Assembly: GCA_013138755.1 (NCBI GenBank)
Contig: WTCC01000342.1
Location: 1-5,214, forward strand
Direction: 5' to 3'
Source of the DNA: Gammaproteobacteria bacterium
GTDB lineage: Bacteria; Pseudomonadota; Gammaproteobacteria; SZUA-229
DNA length: 5,214 bases
The position numbers were made by a program, and so were the translations under genes. The notes under the pieces were generated by a model. It made no database searches. It was not told the origin of the DNA and saw nothing but the letters and a program-made list of their open reading frames with translations. The stretch's first letter is position 1; every line of letters starts with the position of its first letter. Of this stretch, positions 1 to 5,042 are shown piece after piece.

Positions 1-2949
1 GAAATCAGTCGTCTCGAAGACCCTGAGTTCACCATTAAAGAAGCAAAAGTTGTTACCACCTACCCAGGTGCAACACCGATAGAAGTCGAACGAGAAGTTA
101 CCTACCACGTCGAAAATGCTGTGCAACAGCTGCAACAATTAAAGCGTGTTGAGTCCATCTCTCAGGACGGCTACTCAGAGATTACTGTCGTAATAAAAGA
201 TAAATATAAAAAACCAGAATTCCCCAATATCTGGGATGAGCTTCGGCGAAAGATAAATGATATGCAGGTCGAACTACCCCCTGGCGCTAATACGTCAATC
301 GTATTCGATGACTTCGGCGACGTCTTTGGTCTTTTTTATGCACTGAGCGGTGAAGGTTACACTTACCGTGAGTTAAAAGATTACGCCGATATATTAAAGG
401 AACAGTTATTACTCGTTCCCGGCGTCAGAAAAATAACCATCGGTGGCGACATAAAAGAAGTTGTCTATCTGGAATTCTCACGCGCCAATATGGCAAAACT
501 CGGCATATCAAATGAGGAGTTCAGCCAGGTATTAAAATCACAAAATCTGGTTTCTAATTCTGGCAATGTACGCGTCGGTGATGAATACATCCGTATCAAC
601 CCGACCGGTCAACTATTATCGACCCAGGAAATAGGCGAATTACTACTTAGCGGCACTGGTCATTCACTTGTTCGCATTAAAGATATTGCAACCGTGCGTC
701 GAGCTTATGAAGAAACACCTAACTTTTACACTTACCGCAATGGCAAACCCGCACTAACCGTCGGTATATCCATGCTGTCTGGAGAAAACGTTGTTGCAGT
801 TGGTGAGCGTCTTGATCATCGCCTGCAAGAATTACAGACCGTCACACCTGTCGGCATGAACCTTGATGCAATCTATGACCAGCCTAAAATCGTCGATGAA
901 TCAGTCGGTGGCTTTATCATCAACGTCATCGCTGCGCTAGTTATCGTTATCGTCGTTCTGCTATTTTTTATGGGACTGCGAACCGGTCTTATCATCGGTG
1001 CCATCCTGCTCATTACTGTTTCCGCCACTGTATGGTTCATGAACTATCAAGGTATCGATCTACAACGTATTTCACTTGGCGCACTCATCATCGCGCTCGG
1101 TATGCTGGTTGATAATGCCATCGTTGTCGCCGAAGGTATGCTGGTTCGTATCAAACGCGGCGAAGACGGACTGAAGGCTGCTGGCGAAGTGGTCAGTGCA
1201 ACCATGTGGCCACTGCTCGGTGGCACCATCGTCGGCATACTTGCCTTTGCTGCTATCGGATTATCTGAGGATGCCACGGGTGAATTTGCCAATTCACTTT
1301 TCTGGGTCATCTTAATCTCATTACTACTGTCATGGTTTACGGCTGTCACCATGACACCTTTATTATGTGTGCAATTTTTAAAAGCAGACAAACCCGGTGA
1401 GGAGCAGACCGATCCCTACGGTGGCTACTTATTCAGAAAATATCGAGGTCTGTTGAGCACCGCTATTCATTTCCGCTGGGTTACTTTATCCATTGTCATC
1501 GTCATGTTTGCCTCATCGATCTTTGGTTTTGGTTATGTAAAACAAAGCTTTTTCCCCGACTCTAATACGCCGATGTTTTTCTTTGACATGTGGAATGTTG
1601 AGGGCACCGATATACGTAAAACGCGCGACGACGTTGTCCAGATAGAAAACTACCTGCATACACTAGATGGTGTTGAAAGCACAACGTCTTTCATCGGTGC
1701 TGGGGCAACACGTTTTACTCTGGTGTACAGCCCTGAATCTTCTTCTACTGCTTACGGCCAGATAATCGTCACTGCAAAATCATTGGCCGACATTCCACGT
1801 CTAGAACAGAAGGCGCTTGAGTACGCTGCAGTACATTTCCCTGATTCAGAACCTAAAACAAAACCTCTGCGTATAGGCCCCGGACGTGACGCCAAAATTG
1901 AGGCTCGCTTGAATGGACCCGACCCAGTGGTGTTGAGACAACTCTCTGAAAAAGTTCAACAGATCATGGCCGATGATGGTGGCGCCATCAACATCAAAGA
2001 TGACTGGCGCCAACCTGTTAAAGTATTACGCCCCATCTACAATGAAAAAGCGGCGCGCCAGTTAGGCATAACAAGAGAAAACGTTAGCAAAGCAATGCTG
2101 ACTTCATTTGATGGCCAACAGATTGGCTTATTTAAAGATGGCATTCGTCTTTTACCTATCATCATGTTGCCTCCCTCTGTAGAACGCCAGGATGTTGCTG
2201 CGATACGTGATATCTCAGTATATAGCCCTGTGTTAAGAGAAACCGTTCCTATCGGGCAAGTTGTCTCAGACTTTAAAGTCGAATGGGCCGATGCAAAAAT
2301 TAAAAAACGGAATCGCATCTATACCATCACACCATCCTGTGATCCAGGACATGGATTAGCCACCGCTCTATTTGAACGCTTAAAACCACAGATAGATAAT
2401 ATGCAACTACCTCCTGGCTATTTTCTTGAATGGGGCGGTGAATACGAAGACGCACGTGATGCCAATGCAGCCATCAGTTCTTCATTACCGGCTGGATTCC
2501 TGGCGATGATTATCGTCGTAATTTTACTGTTCGGTAAAGTACGTCAACCCCTGATCATCTGGCTAACTGTGCCACTCGCAATTATCGGTATTACTGCTGG
2601 ACTGTTATCCATGGATGTCGCATTCGGATTCATGGGTCTACTCGGTGGTTTAAGTCTGGTCGGTTTGTTGATTAAAAATGCAATCGTATTAATCGATGAA
2701 ATAGACACACAGATCGATACCGGTAAGGAACGTCACACCGCCATACTCGATTCATCTGTATCTAGAATGCGACCGGTAATGATGGCCGCCAGTACTACCA
2801 TACTTGGTATGGCGCCTTTATTAAGCGATGTATTCTTTTTGGATATGGCAGTCGTAATAATGTTTGGATTAGGCTTCGCCTCAGCACTGACGCTAATTGT
2901 GGTGCCGGTGTTATATGCTATCTTCTTTAAAATTAAATCACCCGTTTAA
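1..2949 (+). CDS. RND-family (AcrB/HAE1-like) efflux permease, 5'-truncated by window edge
   Basis: This is the inner-membrane pump subunit of a tripartite RND exporter, using proton influx to extrude substrates from the periplasm or membrane towards an outer-membrane channel; the substrate cannot be read from sequence. The frame is open from base 1, giving 982 visible residues. Alignment of the TM4 motif with AcrB suggests about 36-40 N-terminal residues (TM1) are missing. The first periplasmic porter region carries YPGATPIEVE (about 21-30). TM2-TM6 lie at about 305-457 and TM7 at about 493-512. The second porter region (about 513-825) starts with FFPDSN, and TM8-TM12 lie at about 829-977. 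Proton-relay positions: D371-N372 in TM4 (AcrB D407-D408), K892 (K940) and R922 (R971). The second aspartate is therefore Asn, and AcrB T978 falls on Ala929. VDN variants occur in other RND pumps, so this need not mean loss of function. The GTG at 121 is internal. No adaptor or TolC gene is visible; an adaptor gene would lie upstream if linked. Confidence 0.95.
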   Translation, partial: EISRLEDPEFTIKEAKVVTTYPGATPIEVEREVTYHVENAVQQLQQLKRVESISQDGYSEITVVIKDKYKKPEFPNIWDELRRKINDMQVELPPGANTSIVFDDFGDVFGLFYALSGEGYTYRELKDYADILKEQLLLVPGVRKITIGGDIKEVVYLEFSRANMAKLGISNEEFSQVLKSQNLVSNSGNVRVGDEYIRINPTGQLLSTQEIGELLLSGTGHSLVRIKDIATVRRAYEETPNFYTYRNGKPALTVGISMLSGENVVAVGERLDHRLQELQTVTPVGMNLDAIYDQPKIVDESVGGFIINVIAALVIVIVVLLFFMGLRTGLIIGAILLITVSATVWFMNYQGIDLQRISLGALIIALGMLVDNAIVVAEGMLVRIKRGEDGLKAAGEVVSATMWPLLGGTIVGILAFAAIGLSEDATGEFANSLFWVILISLLLSWFTAVTMTPLLCVQFLKADKPGEEQTDPYGGYLFRKYRGLLSTAIHFRWVTLSIVIVMFASSIFGFGYVKQSFFPDSNTPMFFFDMWNVEGTDIRKTRDDVVQIENYLHTLDGVESTTSFIGAGATRFTLVYSPESSSTAYGQIIVTAKSLADIPRLEQKALEYAAVHFPDSEPKTKPLRIGPGRDAKIEARLNGPDPVVLRQLSEKVQQIMADDGGAINIKDDWRQPVKVLRPIYNEKAARQLGITRENVSKAMLTSFDGQQIGLFKDGIRLLPIIMLPPSVERQDVAAIRDISVYSPVLRETVPIGQVVSDFKVEWADAKIKKRNRIYTITPSCDPGHGLATALFERLKPQIDNMQLPPGYFLEWGGEYEDARDANAAISSSLPAGFLAMIIVVILLFGKVRQPLIIWLTVPLAIIGITAGLLSMDVAFGFMGLLGGLSLVGLLIKNAIVLIDEIDTQIDTGKERHTAILDSSVSRMRPVMMAASTTILGMAPLLSDVFFLDMAVVIMFGLGFASALTLIVVPVLYAIFFKIKSPV

Positions 2950-2961
2950 AATAGGTTACAG

Positions 2962-3495
2962 ATGAACTCTCTTTTTAAAATAATTATCTTTATTGCGCTA
3001 ACGCTAAGTATCTTAGCCACATCATCTTGCGCGACTTTAACTGATGACATCGTCGTTGAGACACATGCAAACCCAGACGTTAACTACCATGCTTATAAAA
3101 CCTATGCCTGGGCTGGCAGTGCACAGATTATTTTTGACCCTGTTGGCCAATGGGAACAACCGACTTTAGACACTGATGAAGAAGTGAAATTTGTCATCAA
3201 TAGGGAACTTCGGGCACGCGGCCTTATTCAGGTCACAAGTCAGCCAGATTTACTAGTCGCCTTTGCAGCCGGTATTGACACCAGCGTTCTCGAGCTAAAA
3301 GAGAACCCAAACAGTGATAAAAAAATAGTCACTAACGTACCTAAAGCGGCGCTACTTATTGCATTAGTCGATGCCAATACTGGTTACACAGTTTGGATAG
3401 GATACGCAGTGGGCGATGCGCAACAGCAACAAACGATAGAAGCTATCCGAACCAGAATTGATTTTGCAGTTAAAGAAATCTTCGATGGCTATTGA
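2962..3495 (+). CDS. DUF4136-type putative lipoprotein
   Basis: This 177-residue protein resembles the DUF4136 family of small envelope lipoproteins, whose function is unknown. Residues 4-22 form a hydrophobic signal segment ending in ATSSC. Cys23 is the likely lipidation site, although Thr at -3 makes the lipobox imperfect, so signal peptidase I cleavage is an alternative. Ala at +2 would fit outer-membrane sorting. Family-like features follow in order: YHAYKTYAW at 42-50, a helix with RELRARGL at 81-88, PDLLVAF at 95-101, a strand with VDANTG at 136-141, VWIGYA at 144-149, and a C-terminal helix ending EIFDGY. The ATG lies 12 bp after the RND stop, with a weak AGG (2953-2955) as ribosome site, so it is probably co-transcribed and perhaps translationally coupled. 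That placement suggests, but does not show, a role alongside the pump. No clear terminator lies between its stop and the convergent gene 30 bp further on. Confidence 0.85.
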   Translation: MNSLFKIIIFIALTLSILATSSCATLTDDIVVETHANPDVNYHAYKTYAWAGSAQIIFDPVGQWEQPTLDTDEEVKFVINRELRARGLIQVTSQPDLLVAFAAGIDTSVLELKENPNSDKKIVTNVPKAALLIALVDANTGYTVWIGYAVGDAQQQQTIEAIRTRIDFAVKEIFDGY

Positions 3496-3525
3496 ACGTC
3501 TGTAACGACGATCAGGCCACTCCAT

Positions 3526-3741
3526 TTATTCATACGGTGTGACGGCCTTATTCCACCACACGTCGCCATCATTTAATTCTCCACTGACATCTGCAGCTCT
3601 TCGTGGCTGCAGACTTCTGCATTCAAGGCTTTGTAGATTTAACCGCGCCAAACATCGTCTATCACTTCCCGCTCGCCTGTCTCGCCAATGCATGCGGCGT
3701 TCAACAGCTTCCACATTACTACTGATGTTTTTTTTAAACAT
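3526..3741 (-). CDS. Small Arg-rich hypothetical protein (71 aa) with DRRxGxDRR motif
   Basis: I do not recognise a named function. The 71-residue product is cytoplasmic-looking, with no signal or membrane segment. It carries an arginine-rich block, HWRDRRAGSDRR, at about 18-29. A CRSLQPRR segment follows at about 41-48, then an acidic stretch (SGELNDGD) and the end VWWNKAVTPYE. RRxGxDRR blocks recur in short proteobacterial proteins, including some near PilZ-like domains, but no PilZ fold fits in this length. The ATG start at 3741 is chosen because a strong GAAGG Shine-Dalgarno (3750-3754) sits 8 bp upstream. A TTG at 3771 would add 10 residues but would place that site inside the gene. It is convergent with the DUF4136 gene, with 30 bp between stops. 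The overlapping opposite-strand frame looks like a shadow. Confidence rests on the ribosome site, the motif pattern and the WW-rich end. Confidence 0.7.
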   Translation of the reverse strand: MFKKNISSNVEAVERRMHWRDRRAGSDRRCLARLNLQSLECRSLQPRRAADVSGELNDGDVWWNKAVTPYE

Positions 3742-3749
3742 AGCCAATA

Positions 3750-3754
3750 CCTTC
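3750..3754 (-). promoter_or_regulatory. Shine-Dalgarno of the 71-aa gene
   Basis: GAAGG on the minus strand, 8 bp before the ATG at 3741. It decides this start over the upstream in-frame TTG. Confidence 0.7.
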
Positions 3755-3761
3755 ACTTGAA

Positions 3762-3771
3762 TTGATATCAA
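3762..3771. repeat. 10-bp palindrome TTGATATCAA upstream of the 71-aa gene
   Basis: A perfect 10-bp palindrome lies about 20 bp upstream of the ATG at 3741, in the 5' region of the minus-strand 71-aa gene. It could be an operator half-site or a chance palindrome in AT-rich DNA. No convincing -35/-10 pair was found for this gene. A TTGACT (minus, 3817-3822) and GATATA (minus, 3791-3796) exist, but 20 bp apart, which is longer than usual. Confidence 0.25.
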
Positions 3772-3820
3772 ACGATATTTTGCAGATGACTATATCTGGC
3801 GCTTTTACATTATTTAAGTC

Positions 3821-3860
3821 AAGAAAAAGGCAATTGAAGTTTTTTATACTTCAATTGCCT
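3821..3860 (-). terminator. Factor-independent terminator after the 59-aa gene
   Basis: A perfect 13-bp inverted repeat (3828-3840 with 3848-3860; arm AGGCAATTGAAGT) encloses a 7-nt loop. On the minus strand it is followed by TTTTCTT (3827-3821), so it terminates minus-strand transcription from the 59-aa gene. The plus-strand side lacks a T-tract. It also lies downstream of the stop of the Cys-rich alternative reading (3893), so any transcript covers both. Confidence 0.8.
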
Positions 3861-3892
3861 GGTTAGAATACTAACTAATCACCTAAGCGTGA

Positions 3893-3979
3893 TTACATGC
3901 AGCACTGAGTGTTACAGACTGGGTTACAATCAGGTTTAATGCTGTACTTCTTCCTTCTCAACGTTTTCAAGACGATCAT
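3893..3979 (-). other. Overlapping +1-frame ORF (28 codons) with four-cysteine tail
   Basis: In the frame +1 to the 59-aa gene, an ATG at 3979 opens a 28-residue reading. It has a basic N-terminal half (LRRKK at 7-11) and ends KPDCNPVCNTQCCM before TAA, a CxxxCxxxCC spacing (C18, C22, C26, C27). No Shine-Dalgarno sits at a proper distance from this ATG; GGGGGTG is about 15 bp away. Two readings compete. It may be a separate tiny Cys-rich peptide, coupled to translation of the 59-aa gene. Or it may be the true C-terminus of that gene, detached by a one-base shift in the purine run GAGAAGGAAGAAG (minus, 3959-3947). Coincidence is also possible. Clustered cysteines of this kind usually bind metal or form disulfides, which is inference only. 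Confidence 0.35.
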
Positions 3980-4115
3980 TCAATATCATATAATCACCCC
4001 CTGTTTGAAAACGGACCACTGAAAACCCGTGATTACTGACGCGTTTCACTTCAACAATCTGCCCAGTACTCGCAATCTTAGCCTGTGCGCCTTTCTGCAA
4101 ATTTTTTGTTTCCAT
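3936..4115 (-). CDS. Small hypothetical protein (59 aa), possible SH3-like barrel
   Basis: I do not recognise this family. The 59-residue product starts METKNLQKGAQAKI and has no signal peptide or membrane helix. The alternating hydrophobic pattern and spaced glycines (G9, G18, G30, G39-G40) suggest a small beta-barrel of SH3 or KOW type, which is inference only. The C-terminus DRLENVEKEEVQH is charged. The start is well supported: AAGGG (minus, 4127-4123) lies 7 bp before the ATG, with an extended -10 box further upstream. The gene ends at a good factor-independent terminator, so it can be a single-gene unit. A sequence resembling a Fur box covers the leader, which hints at iron-responsive control. 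The oddity is its 3' end: shifting one base after LENVEK would replace EEVQH with a Cys-rich tail, so the stop at 3936 may not be the ancestral one. Confidence 0.7.
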   Translation of the reverse strand: METKNLQKGAQAKIASTGQIVEVKRVSNHGFSVVRFQTGGDYMILNDRLENVEKEEVQH

Positions 4116-4122
4116 TTTATTG

Positions 4123-4127
4123 CCCTT
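4123..4127 (-). promoter_or_regulatory. Shine-Dalgarno of the 59-aa gene
   Basis: AAGGG on the minus strand, 7 bp upstream of the ATG at 4115. It supports translation of this small ORF. Confidence 0.65.
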
Positions 4128-4144
4128 TTATAATTATCGTTATC
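4126..4144 (-). promoter_or_regulatory. Possible Fur box in the 59-aa gene leader
   Basis: On the minus strand the sequence is GATAACGATAATTATAAAA. It matches 14 of 19 positions of the classical Fur consensus GATAATGATAATCATTATC, with the first two hexamers (GATAAC, GATAAT) nearly perfect and the third weaker. It begins about 8 bp downstream of the -10 box and runs into the ribosome site, a position where bound repressor would block expression. The surrounding DNA is very AT-rich, so a chance match is possible. Confidence 0.4.
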
Positions 4145-4151
4145 ACTCTAA

Positions 4152-4160
4152 CTTATAGCA
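4152..4160 (-). promoter_or_regulatory. Extended -10 promoter of the 59-aa gene
   Basis: TGCTATAAG on the minus strand is a TGn extended -10 (TATAAG at 4157-4152) with no good -35 at 16-18 bp spacing. Transcription would start near 4145 and leave a leader of about 30 nt containing the Shine-Dalgarno. I infer a sigma-70 type promoter. Confidence 0.45.
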
Positions 4161-4205
4161 TACATCTTATAAATATTTTATGAAACACAAATAACTACTT
4201 GATTT

Positions 4206-4409
4206 TTACTTTATTCGTTTTAACGTTAACAACCAGTTAACGTCTTTAATCCCCAATCCGAGATTAACACTATCACCGACTTCATTCTCATACCAGCTTA
4301 GATGCGAAAGATTTGGCTCAACCTGATAACCCCACCAAATTCCGCTCGCATCTTGCGCAATCCAGCACACCCAATCTGGAATTTCGGTAAAATCAACTTT
4401 CTGACACAT
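4206..4409 (-). CDS. Small Trp-rich hypothetical protein (67 aa)
   Basis: I cannot assign a function. The 67-residue product reads IPDWVCWIAQDASGIWWGY at about 10-28, then VEPNLSHLSWYENEVGDS, and ends with KDVNWLLTLKRIK. The WIAQDxxGxWWxY and WYENEVG elements look like a conserved small proteobacterial protein with a compact beta-rich fold. This judgement is from memory of similar sequences and cannot be tested here. It has no signal peptide. The ATG at 4409 is the only plausible start: the frame continues open to 4484 but would then overlap greB. No Shine-Dalgarno precedes 4409. It is divergent from greB with only 28 bp between start codons, so its promoter must lie inside the greB 5' coding region or in that gap. 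Its stop is 90 bp before the next minus-strand gene, without an obvious terminator between them. Confidence 0.7.
   Translation of the reverse strand: MCQKVDFTEIPDWVCWIAQDASGIWWGYQVEPNLSHLSWYENEVGDSVNLGLGIKDVNWLLTLKRIK
4223..4243. repeat. Inverted repeat ACGTTAAC / GTTAACGT
   Basis: A perfect 8-bp inverted repeat (4223-4230 and 4236-4243) with a 5-nt loop AACCA lies in the last codons of the 67-aa gene. On the minus strand no T-tract follows, so it is not a convincing terminator. It may be an mRNA 3'-end stabilising hairpin or a chance palindrome. Confidence 0.3.
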
Positions 4410-4437
4410 ACATAACCAACAGATGAAACAATAAAAA

Positions 4438-4953
4438 ATGGGCAGATACAGACCCCCCCAACCCGTAGGTTCAAAATATATCACAGCTGAAGGCTATAAA
4501 CGCCTGGATGAAGAACACGATTATCTGTGGAAGAAAAAACGCCCTGAAGTGACGCGGATACTCTCGGAAGCCGCAGCAGAAGGCGATCGCTCGGAAAATG
4601 CCGAGTATATTTACCGCAAAAAAGAACTCAGGGAAATAGACGCTAGAGTACGTTTTTTACGCAAAAGACTGGAAAATATGACTGTTGTCGACCGTATACC
4701 AACCGATACGGACAAAGTCTTTTTTGGTGCCTGGGTGACCGTTGAAGAGAAAGATGGTAGCGAAAAAACCTATCGGATTGTCGGACCAGATGAATTTGAC
4801 CCCAAATTGAACTACATCAGCATGGATTCACCAATGGGAAAAGCGCTACTGGGAAAAACCCTGGATGATGAAATATCAATATCAGTCAGCACAAAAGAAG
4901 GCGAGATGAAAAGCAAGTACATTATTAATGAAATAAGCTACAAGCCACTTTAG
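4438..4953 (+). CDS. greB: Transcription elongation factor GreB
   Basis: GreB enters the RNA polymerase secondary channel and stimulates cleavage of backtracked transcripts, rescuing arrested elongation complexes in the cytoplasm. The 171-residue product covers the whole family length. The N-terminal coiled-coil hairpin spans about 15-90, with the acidic tip GDRSENAEY (49-57) supplying D50 and E53, which correspond to E. coli GreB D41 and E44. The hairpin continues with KKELREIDARVRFLRKRLENM. The C-terminal FKBP-like domain (about 94-170) contains VFFGAWV, RIVGPDEFD and YISMDSPMGKALLGK, the last close to E. coli GreB YISIDSPMARALL. VFFGAWV together with these C-terminal motifs favours GreB over GreA. 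A start at 4438 gives the MGRYRPPQP extension, similar to other non-enteric GreB proteins, although no Shine-Dalgarno precedes it (ACAATAAAAA). It is monocistronic: divergent from the 67-aa gene on one side and ending at a strong terminator on the other. Confidence 0.96.
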   Translation: MGRYRPPQPVGSKYITAEGYKRLDEEHDYLWKKKRPEVTRILSEAAAEGDRSENAEYIYRKKELREIDARVRFLRKRLENMTVVDRIPTDTDKVFFGAWVTVEEKDGSEKTYRIVGPDEFDPKLNYISMDSPMGKALLGKTLDDEISISVSTKEGEMKSKYIINEISYKPL

Positions 4954-4977
4954 ACAATACTTTGTCTTAAATTAACC

Positions 4978-5009
4978 AAAAAAAAGCCCTCGTAATCGAG
5001 GGCTTTTTT
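4978..5009. terminator. Bidirectional factor-independent terminator
   Basis: The stem GCCCTCG (4986-4992) pairs with CGAGGGC (4997-5003) around a TAAT loop. It is flanked by eight A (4978-4985) and six T (5004-5009), which extend the stem and give a U-tract on both strands. It lies between the greB stop and the stop of the convergent repeat-protein gene and serves both. Confidence 0.93.
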
Positions 5010-5042
5010 GCAGCTTACATGCTAAATTGCGTAACTAATAGC

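Noticed and set aside
1047..1391. Minus-strand 114-codon open frame inside the RND gene
   Set aside because: It is antisense to TM3-TM6 of a clear RND permease; its Ser/Pro/Thr-rich composition reflects the reverse complement of membrane-segment codons.
2037..2318. Minus-strand 93-codon open frame inside the RND gene
   Set aside because: It is antisense to the conserved second porter domain and has no recognisable features.
121..2949. GTG at 121 as the start of the RND gene
   Set aside because: The frame is open to base 1 and the preceding 40 codons encode conserved RND porter sequence (YPGATPIEVE), so the gene begins before the window.
3498..3510. Possible short hairpin after the DUF4136 stop
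   Set aside because: Only four pairs (CGTC/GACG) without a T-tract; not enough to call a terminator.
3539..3760. Plus-strand 73-codon open frame in the region after the DUF4136 gene
   Set aside because: It lies opposite the 71-aa minus-strand gene, which has a strong Shine-Dalgarno and a coherent motif pattern. The plus frame has no ribosome site and a composition (Ser/Arg/Leu/Cys mix) typical of an antisense shadow.
4410..4484. Upstream extension of the 67-aa gene to 4484
   Set aside because: It would overlap the start of greB, and the extra residues (a hydrophobic Cys/Trp/Phe mix) are antisense to the conserved GreB N-terminus.
4583..4590. GCGATCGC palindrome (HIP1-like)
   Set aside because: It is a single occurrence inside the greB codons for the conserved GDRS motif; no enrichment was seen in the window.
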